From Nothopassalora personata (Eukaryota; Ascomycota; Dothideomycetes; Mycosphaerellales; Mycosphaerellaceae): a stretch of DNA of 64,000 nt. How positions within the stretch are numbered: position 1 is the first letter of the stretch; each line of letters begins with the position of its first letter. The stretch is from contig CM066289.1 of NCBI GenBank assembly GCA_033816765.1, forward strand, positions 248,001 to 312,000. The letters run 5' to 3'. A program made the position numbers and the translations under genes. Positions 24,505-36,253 of this stretch are shown here, piece after piece. Under the pieces are notes generated by a model. It had not been told where the DNA came from. It worked only from the letters and a program-made list of their open reading frames with translations, and did not search any database.

Positions 24505-24955
24505 CATTCATAACCTGACCAATCGATAAAGTGTCCTCGATGGGACTACGAGTAATTGACACTGATATCAGACAACATGGCCTCGGTCTTGCATTAGTTT
24601 TTGCACCAGAATCCATAGTTCTAGCTCTAGGTTCCCGGCAAGCTGCTATGATCTCATGCTTTGAGCCATCTTTCAGAGCGCTTCTTGTGGGATGGACACT
24701 CTCAAGTCAACTGCATTCAGTAGTACAGTAGCTCCTAGCCGAAGCAATCGCAGAAACGTCCACCCACTCACTCTGGCGCATGGCATGGTGTGGGAGCGAT
24801 AGTACAGCCAGAATTACAGAGAAGCCTGATCGCCGGAAACTCTCACAACGGCCGAGTTTCAGTTGAAATGTCAATTGCAGGTCCGCGCGGAGGGCCTCCC
24901 AAACGCAGCCCGACGGTGCTTGTACGTAGACCTGCGGTGATGCATACGAGTCACA
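24216..24955. other. Intergenic with (TA)n microsatellite
   Basis: A run of about 15 TA units lies at 24,471-24,501. Otherwise nothing was recognised. The 3' part is the likely promoter of the DUF155 gene. Confidence 0.5.
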
Positions 24956-26467
24956 ATGGCTGTGGTACTGAGTCCTCATCAGGTCACCGATGCCCGCGAC
25001 ACGAAAGATAGCCGACCAGCGCCGCCGCGACCACCAGCACTACCAGCACTACCACCACCACCACCACCACCACCACGCGCGGGAACGCGCATCATCTCCG
25101 TCGACAATGTGCTCCAATATGCCAGCGAGATCCCTTCCGCCCAACGACGAGCGCCACCGGGCGTGCGCCCATCACATCATAGCCGGACCCCATCGGGACG
25201 ACATCCGCTCGATCCGAAGCTCAGTGGTAGAGGCGTGCCACTGACCGCGGCGCACATACCCGCGAGGAGCAGCAAGACGAGCGAGAAGCTGGTCTTGCTG
25301 CCCGAGACTGCCGAAGAGCCGGATTCGGCGGAGGATGAGGAGCAAGACGGCGCACCGCCGACCGACGAAGAGCTGAAGAGGAGGCGTCGGAACGGAGGCA
25401 AGAGTGAGGCAGAACGTCTGCCCAAGAGCCAACGGGTAGCAGATCCGCAGCTGGCACGAGTCACGGCGTACTGCACCGCGCAGAGCTACAAGTTGAAGAG
25501 CACGGCGCAGTTTGTCAGGGAACAACATGGCGCCAAGACGAAGCTGTACGACGACTGTCTGTATTGCGTATACCAGCTGCCGCTCCTGGGAGGCAGCGAC
25601 GGCTATCGCGTCCGGAGCAGTCCGGTCGTGAAGCATCCCGGTGGACGAAGCGTACTGGACGAACAAATCGAAGCCAACGAGCGGAGACAGTATCGCGAAG
25701 GCTGGGGCGAGGAGAGCGAGGAGTACTCGGTGCGCGGCAACGCTTCACCCTACGACGGCACACCCAATCGCGGCACGCCCCCTCGGGAAATGGAGCAGAA
25801 AGACATCGGACCGACAATCACACCCAACGGCATCCACGACTCCTGGCCGCAAGAACGAGAAGCCGGGCGGCGAGAAAGCAGCGATTCCTCAGCCTTCAGC
25901 TTCCCCTCCCCTCACGCCGGCGTTGCACCCAACGCTCACACTGTCGCCGAGCTCTTCATCTTCAGCTATGGCGTAGCAGTTTTCTGGAACTTCACCCCCA
26001 ACCAAGAGAAAGATCTTCTCGCGGACATGACCTTCTACGCGCAATCCGCCATGTCCTCCGGCAAACATCAAGCACAACATCTCTCCCAAAAAGCCGCCGC
26101 CCTCGCGCCTCCTTCCGCGCTCCCGCTTATGACGCGGCCGCTGGATGAAAGCGATTTCGAGACCGAGGAGTTTCACTTCCAGTACGACAACACAGCTGAG
26201 AAGCCACGGATATACAACGACATGATTACATTGCGAACCAGCGATCATATGATCAAGCTGGCCATGTCGCATGCCATAGCGCAGAGCACCAAGCTAAGTT
26301 TCTTCGAGGAGAAGATGCAGAAGACGATGAGTGAGGCACAATACGTTCCCCGCCAACTCGCGCTGGAAGGAAGTCTCGGCATGGGCCGGAAAGAGATTGT
26401 CGGTCTCGTAGGAAGACTCTTCGAGGGCAGGGTCGAGGTGAATCTCTGTAAGTCTTCCACCTCCATC

Positions 26468-26504
<37 letters not shown>

Positions 26505-26877
26505 CCACTAACACACAAACCTCCTCCCAGCATCCAACATGCTCGACACCCCCAACTTCTTCTGGGACGCCGAACCCACCTTGCACCCCCTCTACGACGC
26601 AGTCCGGGAATACCTGGAAATCAAGCCACGGATCCAAGTCCTCAACGAGAGATGTCGTGTCTTCCTCGACCTCGCGGAGATTCTGAGTGATTCCATCGCC
26701 GATGTGAAGATGACGAGGATCACGTGGATCATCATCATCTTGATCATTCTGAGTATTATTGTTACCTTGACGGAAGTGTTTCTACGCTTTGGGATGCTGG
26801 CGAGTGGCGCGAAGAAGGAGAGGGAGAGGGAGGATGCGGCGGCGTTGCTGTGGGCGGGACTGGGGACTGGGGATTGA
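24956..26877 (+). CDS. DUF155 (Rmd1/Sif2 family) membrane-anchored protein
   Basis: Two exons, 24,956-26,447 and 26,531-26,877 (612 residues), join through a GTAAGT...CCCAG intron. The N-terminal 330 residues are low-complexity: a poly-Pro run near residue 35, then acidic and basic stretches. The DUF155 domain starts near residue 335 (TVAELFIFSYGVAVFWNF) and runs through GRKEIVGLVGRLFEGRVEVN and MLDTPNFFWDAEPTL to RITWIIIILIILSIIVTLTE, a single C-terminal TM helix. The family includes yeast Rmd1/Sif2-like and mitochondrial RMND1 proteins; the order low-complexity head, DUF155, C-terminal TM fits the fungal endomembrane group. The start is the first ATG in a good context (CACAATGGC). Molecular function is unknown. 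Confidence 0.85.
26471..26502 (+). repeat. (CA)n microsatellite inside the DUF155 intron
   Basis: About 16 CA units lie in the 83-base intron, between donor and branch site. Length changes here would alter intron size but not the protein. Confidence 0.8.
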
Positions 26878-28258
26878 GAGTGGGAAGGGTCTTACAGGGA
26901 GTTGTGATGGGGAGGAAGGGAAGTGAGATTGATGTGTATAGTAGAGTATAGTATGGTATGGTATCGTGCTCGCCGGACAGACTTGGAGCGTGGCGTTTCG
27001 TGGGCGGGCGCGGGTCTGTACAGATGATACGCCTGCGTGCCGAATTTAGATATTTTCATGCTTCAGCCGGACTGGACTTTTTCTGTATGTACACTACACT
27101 GTACACCACACCGTACACATAAATTTGCCCGGCTTGACGTGTCTGTGCGGCTCCCCAACCTAGGCCCCCTATCAGACTTTCTTCATCTCGGCGGCGTACA
27201 GTAGCAGGAATGTCCAGGGCTCTCTTGGCTGTCGTTACACTCAGCAGCATCTCAGGACTTCAGTGTGACCGAACGTCATTATTGTGAATTCGGGGCTTTC
27301 GGGGCTGCTAGTCCAAGCGTGTCACTATCCAGGACGGGACGGCCGCTGTCCAGTTTGAGAGGGCCAAACTACCACAAGAATGCTGATGATGAAGCTTTCC
27401 GCGACGCTACAAGACATGTGTTGGGGATGACAGCCGATGCCCTGGTTGAGATACATCGGGGCACGCGCGGGAAGATGTCTTGGCCCCAAGCAGTCGCAAG
27501 CATCATCACCATGGTGTCTCCATTGATAGCGTAGTGTAGGACCTTCGCACCTGTTCTAAATAGTGCAGCTGGTCCGATCGCATAACGAACAGATTGTAAG
27601 ACGGCAATCGTGAAACCGCAAAAGACCACGATCCGTGTTGTCCTCAGATGTCCGTACTTTTCTCTTCTTGGAGCTCTCGACACGACAACGGACTGCGTGC
27701 GAGTTATCGCAGCTGGGGAGATGTACATGTAGTCAGTGACGCGCCTGGCCAAAAGGATACTGGCCTGCAAGGAAACTGTCTGAAGTCTATCTTCAGAGAG
27801 AGTCTCTCTGGGAGTGTGTAGCTTTCCTCCTTCCTTGTGGTTCGTTGGAACATGGCGCTGTGCGATTTGACACATTAAGCGGAGCTGTTACACGAAGCCT
27901 TGGGCTCCAGGACCAAGAGGGCGGTGAGCGGTATGGCTGTGCGAGAAGAATTTGGCTCACGCTTCCAGGAGTGGACGGGTCGCATGGCCAGCAAGCCAGC
28001 GAGCGATGTTCGCTACAGACACAGCGAAGATGGACTCTGGTCCCAAGCTCATTCGCAAGGGCGATGTAGGCTTTCTGCGAGCGTTACATAATGGCTCACT
28101 CTTGTCAGCTGGATTGGACGCAGACATCAGACTCCGTCCTCCTCTCGAGGCATGCATTTGAGGGCCGCTAGCCGGTATTTACGCCATTGCGTGCGAGTGA
28201 GCACAAACCGAAAGCGGTCCTGGACCGCAGGTTCTCTTCAACATCCAGCGACGCGGCC
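26878..28258. other. Long intergenic stretch, possible decayed membrane-protein gene
   Basis: A 168-codon minus-strand frame (27,369-27,875) contains two hydrophobic stretches (TRIVVFCGFTIAVLQSV and DTMVMMLATAW) with spacing faintly like the last helices of an RTA1-type protein. I cannot support a call. The rest shows nothing. Confidence 0.25.
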
Positions 28259-28498
28259 ATGTCTCGCAAGGTTGTGGTCGTGTTCGGTGCAATGGACCAG
28301 CAAGGAGGAGCTGTCGTCGAAAAGATCCTCGAAGATCGGCCACTCAGACAAGAATACGACGACATTCAGGCAGTGAGTCGAGATACAACGAAATCCTCGG
28401 CACAAGCTCTCGAAACCGCGGGCTGTGAACTGGTTCAGGCCGATTTCAATGACCCAGCCTTGTGCCTCACCACTGCAGCGGCGATGGCACTCTTGTAG
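28259..28498 (+). pseudogene. NmrA-like NAD(P)-binding fragment
   Basis: 79 residues match the N-terminal Rossmann start of NmrA-family proteins: VVVVFGAMDQQGGAVVEKIL, then RDTTKSSAQALETAGCELVQ and ADFNDPA. The glycine motif GATGxQGG is altered to GAMDQQGG, which should weaken dinucleotide binding. The reading ends 24 codons after ETAGCELV and the other 200 or more residues of the family are absent, so this is a truncated relic. The family includes nitrogen-repression and redox-sensing regulators. Confidence 0.65.
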
Positions 28499-29515
28499 AG
28501 TATTTCCGACTTGAGTAGGCAGGAGATACGCAGATAGGTGAATGGCGCAGCGCATGAGTCTGAAATTCACAACATGAGTATCATTGCTATTTGTAGATAC
28601 TGCACATAGTCCACCGCGAGCAGCCCTGGTTTGATTCTGTAGCCGGCAGGGCTGACTTATACATGTCGCCGAAGCGAAATGACATACACTCGGGCGGTCA
28701 CGTTTTGACGGGCATCTTGAGAAGTTGGTGCCTGAATTGGCCTCATATGGTCTCCCAATCAGGACGTTAAGTGAGATCCACAATGGCTAAGGTACACAGT
28801 CACGACAGTATAGCCAGACCGGCCAGCTTGTGGCCGATATCTGTGCACAGTCGCACGTCGTGTACAGCCTGATGAAAGCTAACTGTTGTCTTAGGCGAGC
28901 TTAGTCAATGTTTGATTCAAATGCCAAAAGTTTAGTGGAGGTGTGCACGAGCAGGACTTCTACAGTAAGTCGTGGACCAACAACTGCGTCAAAAACGCTG
29001 TGAGCCGCAAGACTGCCGTCAAGACAAGACGACGGCCGCAGTGGTCGAGGACAGATCTGGCGCTGAACGCAGAGCAGATGCTGTTGACGCACTGTCTTCT
29101 GCACAGCAGCATCTCGAAGGTAGCTGGCGTTCTGGACAGCTAGAGAATTGCCATCGATGCTCAGATAAGTGTGTCTAGACAGCTGAGGATACGCAGATGT
29201 GGCATGGCATTTTGATGGACAGAAGCAGACAAAGCGCTCTCCCCAATCACAGCCGGCAGAAGATGCAAGTGAATGTCTCGCTGAAAGAATGCTTACAATC
29301 CAGTAAAGTTGAGTCGAAGTGCGCAAGTCACGGGTGGCTGGAGCGGGGAAATTTGATGCTGACGGCTTGCAAGGGCTGGAAATTGGCCAAACTTGCAGCC
29401 CGACAACACACCTTCTTCCATCAAATTACACGCCCACGCAGCTATTCTCTCAAAATTCCACTATCGCCTCAACGACTTCAGCAGCAGCAGCATAGGACGC
29501 GGCAAAGTATTCGAG
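28499..29515. other. Intergenic, nothing recognised
   Basis: No continuing NmrA sequence and no other family was seen. A (CAG)n-like run (29,478-29,493) lies in the leader of the HMG gene. Confidence 0.4.
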
Positions 29516-31077
29516 ATGGATCAATATCCCGCGCTCGAGATGTCGCAGACGTCGCCGTATCCCCAAGGCGAGAAGATCAGTGTCATCGTCGACAAGGACA
29601 AATTTGTGCACACGCGCAATGCGGTCAGTAAAGCTTCATCGCATCTTCCATCAACATGCGACGCGACGCGCCATCAAAACACCGAGGGTCCTCAAGATCA
29701 TCACCAAGTACTGCGCGTGCGACGACGCGCTCGTTCAACCTCGACTGACATGACTTGCTATAGCTCACCAACGCCTTCGTCGGCCTCTCGGGCGCGATTG
29801 ACACCGCCGTCAAGGCCTATGTCGCGCACACGAATGCCGTTCTCGAGGAAGGCAGCACTCTCGACATCAGCTACTTGCTGCAGCCGCTCACCAACATCAA
29901 CAACGTCGCCCAGATAGCACAGCAGGTCCTACAGAATGGGAATGGAGCAGCACCCATCCCTGGCAACGTATGGCCAAATGGACAGATCCCGCAAGGCTTC
30001 AACGCCGATGGCAGCAAGAAGAAACGCCAGTACAAACCACGCGACCCCAACGCGCCGAAGCGCCCATTGACCGCCTACTTCCGCTACCTGCAAGAGATGC
30101 GTCCCAAGATCGCGGCCGAAGTCCAAGCCAGGGGACCGGCTCCGGATGGCAACAAAGCTGGTGACATCTCCAAGATCGCTACCGAGCGCTGGAACAACCT
30201 TCCCGCGAATGAACAAGCGCCCTACCGCGCCGCCTACAAGCGAGAGATGGTCAACTACGACGAGGCGGTGAAGCAATACAAAGCACAGGGCGGCGAGGTT
30301 GGCGATGGCGAAGAAGACGCAGCTGCTGAAGATGACGATGAGGTACTCTCCCCTCCAGGCCCAGTCACTGTCAAGGCGGGCGCCGACGAGGAAGAGGATG
30401 ATGACGAAGACAGCGATAGTGACGCATCGAGTGATGAGGACTCTGATGAGGAGCCTGCCAAGCCCGCCCCGCCGCCGCCGGTCGTGAACAAGTCGACGAG
30501 TCCGGAAGTCGCGAAGAAGACGCCAAAGGCAAGAAAGACGGCCAAAGTGAGTGCCTCAGCGAGAGAGGAAGGCGCGTTCCAGCAAGTGGTGCATTGCATC
30601 GTCTGCAGAGCGGTCGTCCCTGCCTCCCGTCTTGCCAATCACCTACTAAATCATCAACAATTGCAGGCAGGAGCAGACCCGGTCGCACCTAACCCACAAC
30701 AGTTTAGCAGCCTGCAAGTGAATGGATTTGCCCCACCTGCTGCCGAGATGGTCGCACCTTCCTCATCACCCACCCTCAAGCGCAAGGCTGAAGCCACGCC
30801 CGGGGTTGAGAGCGAGAAGAAGAAGAAGGGCAAGAAGGCAGCAGCAGCAGCAGCTGCTGCTGCTGCTGCTGAGGTGGCTGCAACACCATCCTCGCATCTC
30901 GTACCCGAGTCGAGCGAAAGGACAAAGAAGGAGAAGAAGGTATGTCGTCGCGCGTCGTGCTTCGAGTTGACAGCCGCTCGCTATGCGACGGGCGTGCCTG
31001 CGCCCGATCTTTGACGTGACTTGCTAACGATATGGCGGTAGGAAAAGAAGAAGCGCAAGTCGGAGGCTGCGGCCTAG
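29516..31077 (+). CDS. HMG-box chromatin protein
   Basis: Four exons (29,516-29,623; 29,764-30,546; 30,667-30,939; 31,042-31,077) give 399 residues. Introns 2 and 3 carry TACTAA and GCTAAC branch sites. An N-terminal helical segment (LTNAFVGLSGAIDTAVKAYV) precedes one HMG box at about residues 95-175 (RDPNAPKRPLTAYFRYLQEM, ATERWNNLPANEQAPYRAAY). Long acidic runs, a basic stretch with poly-Ala and a KKKRK tail follow. HMG boxes bend DNA; the acidic and basic tails fit an abundant nuclear architectural factor, perhaps Hmo1-like (inference). Intron 2 is 120 bases, a multiple of three and open, so retention would keep the frame. Confidence 0.85.
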
Positions 31078-31490
31078 ACATGTTGGAAGGATGGGGTTGG
31101 AAGCGCTCAGTTGTCTTTCGATATGATGTGCCCGTCTTGCGGCGTTACGCTGGTTCAACGATAACCACTCGCGCGAAGTGCATCGCGCGCTGTAATAGTC
31201 GATTCATGCAATGCTGTGTATACCATCCCTCGGACTGTACAGTACTTTTCAGAGAAGCTGACATCAAAGACGCTGCGTCTGAGCAGGCCAACCTCAACCG
31301 AAGCACGGCGTGGCCGTCGCGGGTACTCGAATGAATGCGAGTGCACCTCCGCGATGACGGCGATACTGAATCACCAGCTTCCCCACCAAAGCTCCCAGCT
31401 TGCGCACCGACCTCCATTCAGCTTCCGAGTACTGTTTACTCTTAGTCACAGTTTCTATGCTGGACACTTCTAGGTAACACATCAGTAAAC
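31078..31490. other. Intergenic between HMG-box gene and urease
   Basis: About 410 bases hold the HMG 3' UTR and the urease promoter. No clear binding sites were recognised. Confidence 0.5.
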
Positions 31491-34233
31491 ATGCAGTTGG
31501 CACCGAAAGAGGTATGTTGCATGATCAACGTGCGCGCTCTGGTCCTTCGCGGATACCTGCAAACAATCTCGTTGTTCGACACGCCGCGACAGATTTGTGT
31601 GAAGTTCAGCGACTGATAAGCCCTCCCACCGCAGATCGATAAGCTCCTCATCTCCCAAGTCGGCACCCTCGCACAGCGTCGTCTGGCACGCGGCGTACGA
31701 CTCAATCATTCCGAAGCTCTAGGCCTCATCGCCAGTGTCTTGCACGAATTGATAAGAGATGGCGAACACACCGTGGCAGACCTCATGTCCATCGGGACAA
31801 CCCTGCTGGGTCGCCGACATGTCTTGCCCAGCGTACCACATACCTTGAAGGAAATGATGGTGGAGGGGACGTTCAGGAATGGGACGTATCTCGTCACAAT
31901 CCACAATCCGATCGCGACGGATGATGGAAATCTTGAACGGGCGCTGTATGGGAGTTTCCTCCCCATCCCCGATGCCACCAAGTTCCCGTGGCCTCCGGTT
32001 GAGGGTCTGGGGGCATGGGAAGCGGAAAAGATGCCCGGTGCTGTGGTCGCGGTGAAGGGACCGGCGAGTCGAGTGCATCTCACTGTCGGGAGGAGGAGGA
32101 CCAGGATGAAGGTCACGAGTAAAGGGGATCGACCTATTCAGGTGGGGAGTCATTATCACTTCATTGAGACGAATCCCAAATTGGAGTTTGATCGGTTGCG
32201 AGCGAAGGGGATGCGGTTGGACATTCCTGCTGGCACGAGTATCAGGTTTGAGCCGGGTGATACGAAGACTGTCACGCTGGTTGAGATCTCTGGAAATCAG
32301 ATCATTGCGGGTGGAAATGGCCTTGCTCCGGGTGGTATCAAGGCCTTGGAAGGTGTGCCTGGGGAAGAGAATGCGGCGATTATGTACAGATTGCGAGAGG
32401 GGGGGTTCTTGCATGTTGAGCAACCCGATGCTGATCAGGTTCTGGATCCGTACTCTATGCTACGCGAGGATTACATTGCCATGTTTGGACCCACGACTGG
32501 CGATCGTATCAGACTGGGTGCTACAGATCTCTGGATCAAGGTTGAGCGTGATATGACTGTTTACGGCGACGAGTGTTCTTTCGGTGGCGGCAAGACGATT
32601 CGTGATGGAATGGGTCAAGCCAGTGGACGAGCAGACGCAGAGTGCTTGGATACTGTAATAACGAATGCTCTCATCGTCGACTGGACCGGCATCTACAAAG
32701 CAGATATTGGCATCAAGAATGGCATCATTGTGGGAATAGGCAAAGCAGGCAACCCAGATGTGATGGGGGGCGTCGATCCCAACCTCGTCGTGGGAGTAGC
32801 AACAGATGTCATTGCTGGCGAACACAAGATCATCACCGCTGGCGGCTTCGATTCCCACATCCACCTCATCTGCCCTCAGCAAGCGTATGAAGCCGTCGCA
32901 TCCGGTATCACAACTTTCCTCGGCGGTGGTACAGGTCCCAGCACAAGCTCCAATGCCACAACCTGCACCCCTTCAGCGAACATGATCAAATGGATGCTCC
33001 AGGCCTCCGACTCTCTCCCCGTCAACATCGGCATCACAGGCAAAGGCAACGACGCCTCGCCCACGGGCCTCCGAGATCAATGCGAAGCCGGCGTCTGCGG
33101 GCTCAAACTCCACGAAGACTGGGGCACCACACCCAAAGCAATCGACACCTGCCTCTCCGTCTGCGACGAATACGACATCCAATGCCTCATCCACACCGAC
33201 ACCCTCAACGAATCCGGCTTCGTCGAGACCACAGTCGCAGCCTTCAAAAACCGCACGATCCACACCTACCACACCGAAGGTGCCGGCGGCGGGCACGCAC
33301 CCGACATCATCTCCGTCGTCGAACACCCCAACGTCCTCCCATCCTCCACAAACCCCACGCGACCCTACACAGGTAATACCCTCGACGAACACCTCGACAT
33401 GCTAATGGTCTGCCACCACCTCAGCCGCAACATCCCCGAAGACGTCGCCTTCGCCGAATCCCGCATCCGCGCCGAAACAATCGCCGCCGAAGACGTCCTT
33501 CACGACCTGGGAGCAATTTCCATGATGTCCTCCGACTCGCAAGCCATGGGACGCTGCGGCGAAGTAATCCTCCGAACCTGGAACACAGCACACAAGAACA
33601 AAATTCAACGCGGCCCCTTACCCGAAGACGAAGGAACCTCGGCCGACAATTTCCGCGTAAAGCGCTACATCAGTAAATACACCATCAACCCGGCCCTATC
33701 CCAAGGAATGGCGCACCTCATCGGCTCGATCCAAGTCGGGAAATTAGCAGATCTAGTCCTCTGGGATCCCGCCAACTTCGGCGCCAAACCGACTCAAGTT
33801 CTGAAAGGGGGAATGATCAGTTGGTCCCAGATGGGGGATCCGAATGCAAGTATCCCGACTGTGGAGCCGGTCTTTATGAGACCTATGTTCGGCGCTATGA
33901 ATCCTGGTACGTGTGTGACGTGGGTGAGTCGGGCGAGTTTGGGGAGGGTGAGGGGGGAGTATGGGTTGAAGAGGAGGGTGGAGGGGGTCAAAGGGTGCAG
34001 GGGGATTGGAAAGGGGGATATGAAGTGGAATGATTTGATGCCGAGGATGAGGGTTGATGCGGAGAGATATGTAAGTCCAACCTGACGTGACACTGTCGAG
34101 CGAAGCTTTTAGAGTGAGTGGGGGGATGCTGACTTTTGTGATTTTCTCGCAGACCGTTGAAGCTGACGGGAAGATATGCACGGCTGAGCCCGCGGAGACG
34201 TTGCCGTTGAGTCAGTCGTATTTCGTGTACTAA
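31491..34233 (+). CDS. URE1: Urease
   Basis: Three exons (31,491-31,511; 31,635-34,070; 34,153-34,233) give 845 residues, the usual length of the single-chain fungal enzyme that fuses the gamma, beta and alpha parts. It hydrolyses urea to ammonia and carbamate in the cytosol. Gamma: [20 protein letters not shown]. Beta: [12 protein letters not shown]. Alpha: start [16 protein letters not shown]. Nickel ligands are visible in GGFDSHIHL, the Lys to be carbamylated in GLKLHEDWG (residue 498), and the His residues in [10 protein letters not shown] and [15 protein letters not shown]. The catalytic His flap is [20 protein letters not shown], and Asp is in [11 protein letters not shown]. All key residues are kept, so the enzyme should be active given UreD/F/G-type accessory proteins, which are not in this window. 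Confidence 0.95.
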
Positions 34234-34690
34234 GCGACGATGCTGTGGCAACGGAGCGTGTGTAGTTACTAGTAGTCTTCCCGGGGCGCAATCAATGAAG
34301 GAGCTTCTCTGACTGCTATCCATGATGTCAGATGTTGGCGGTGATAGCAGCTTCTCTGCTGACTCGTCGTAAGATGTTTTCCGCTGTCGTCACAGGAACG
34401 TCATAAGCACAAGGTGATGATATTCTTCACTCGGTACCATTTCGTCCGACATCCTGGAGCTTTATTCCGATATCGGCGTCTCCATCCTTGTGTTGATTCG
34501 CGGGGAAGCTGCTTGGCGGCTGCTTCCTGTAGCCACGGATAACGACAACAGAGAGCCGAATGGCAATTGATTTCTCTTATAGAAGTGCGTGAGGCATGCC
34601 CGTTGAGCAGAAAGGGTCGCAGCATCGCGGAGAGGGGAAGCATTGGATCTATAGAACCTTGCAAGAGCCAAACACCGAACAGCACCACCC
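34234..34690. other. Intergenic between urease and IPMDH
   Basis: About 460 bases; only terminator and promoter sequence is expected. Nothing specific was seen. Confidence 0.5.
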
Positions 34691-35912
34691 ATGGCAGCGA
34701 TAGGACCAGACAGTGCTTCCGCCAAAGGAGGCAAGATTCTGGTACTACCGGGTGACCATATTGGACCAGAAGTGGTAACGGAAGCTCTCAAAGTCTTGGG
34801 CATCGTCGAGCAAGCGACGGGAGCCAAGTTCGAGCGAGATTTCGATCTTTGCGGGGGGTGTTCATTAGACAAGCATCAAGACTCGGTGACAGAAGAAGTC
34901 CTGCAGAAGTGTGAACAGGTCGACGCCGTCTTCTTTGGCAGTGCAGGCGGTCCAGAATGGGGCACCGTCCAGCCAAATCCAGAAAGTGGTCTGCTCAGGA
35001 TACGGAAGAGAATGCAGGTGTGTCCGTCTCAAGCCGTGCTCTCGGCAACTCTCTGGTTGATTTCTCTCTCTCTCTCTTTAGATCTTCGCCAACCTCAGGC
35101 CATGCAAGTTCGCAAGCAAGACGATGGTCGATTGGTCACCCATCAAACGAGAGATCATCAAGGATGTCGACTTCATGCTCATCCGTGAGAACTGCGGCGG
35201 CGCCTACTACGGCGATAAGGTCGAGACCGAGGACTATGGGCGAGATCCATGGGAGTACTCCCGACCCGAGATCGAACGAGTTGCTCGTGTTGCCGGAGCT
35301 CTGGCTTTGCAGCACGATCCACCGCTTCCGGTGTTCAGCGCCGATAAAGCAAACGTGCTCGCCAACTCGCGAGTGTGGAGGAGGGTCGTCACAGATGTCT
35401 TCGCCAAGGAGTTCCCGCAGGTCAAGTTACAACATCAGCTTGCAGATTCTCTGGCTATGCTCTTCATCACGAAGCCAACTGCATTCAATGGTGTGATCGT
35501 GACCGATAATACCTTTGGAGACATCCTTTCGGATGAAAGCGGAGGCCTCACAGGATCGCTGGGATTGTTGCCGAGTGCGAGCTTAGCTGGAGCCCCAGGC
35601 ACCGACTTGGGTCGCAACAGTGTGGGTGGAGTGATCGGCCTTTACGAACCAGTGCACGGATCTGCTCCAGATATCAGCGGCAAAGGCCTGGCGAATCCAG
35701 TTGCGCAGGTCTTGAGCCTGGCGATGATGCTGCGGTACTCGTTCAACATGCATCATGAAGCTGATGCAATCGAGGAGGCCGTTGCGAAGGTTCTTGATTC
35801 GAAAGCAGATGGTGGGTTGGAGGTCCGGACGGGTGATCTTGGTGGCACAGCCACAACCAAGGATATGAGCGAAGCCATCCAGGCCGAGGTCAAGCGACTG
35901 CTGAAAGTGTAG
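34691..35912 (+). CDS. 3-isopropylmalate dehydrogenase-like enzyme (divergent)
   Basis: Two exons (34,691-35,017; 35,082-35,912) give 385 residues with an intron GTGTGT...TTTAG. The fold is that of beta-decarboxylating dehydrogenases, here closest to fungal Leu2, which oxidises 3-isopropylmalate with NAD in leucine synthesis. Seen: ILVLPGDHIGPEVV, LLRIRKRMQIFANLRPCKFA, DKANVLANSRVWRRVV, TDNTFGDILSDESGGLTGSL, LYEPVHGSAPDISGKGL and TGDLGG. The substrate loop reads RENCGGAYYG instead of the usual RELxGGIYFG: Arg and Tyr remain, but neighbours change. That fits a second, possibly specialised paralogue, or a substrate other than isopropylmalate. Without the rest of the genome I cannot tell whether this is the housekeeping copy. 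Confidence 0.85.
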
Positions 35913-36253
35913 ATGTTAGAATAGATGGCAGACACGGCCGCGTATATATATATATATATGTCCCATACCATTCATAAGGTTTATGCCAATATTTTGTGCA
36001 GACTTTGTGAAATGTAGACCGACCGCCTTCAGGGATTGGTCATCTCGCATCTGCACGTGTAATGCCTAGGCATCGACGCCACGGACATGCAGATACGATC
36101 ATCATACGGCTTGTCCGTTTCAGCTCTGCACCCGAGCATGCGTGCGGGCTTGACCACACCAGACCTCAGCCCTATAGGCTTCACGGTCTGGCTGTGTATA
36201 ACTGAGTACCGTTCCTGCTTACTTTCACTCTCACTCCAGCAACACTCCTCGAC
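35913..36253. other. Intergenic between IPMDH and P450
   Basis: A short (TA)n run lies at 35,943-35,959. The P450 promoter has no other recognised element. Confidence 0.5.

Noticed and set aside
27369..27875. RTA1-like membrane protein gene on the minus strand
   Set aside because: Similarity is limited to two hydrophobic stretches; no start, no full set of helices.
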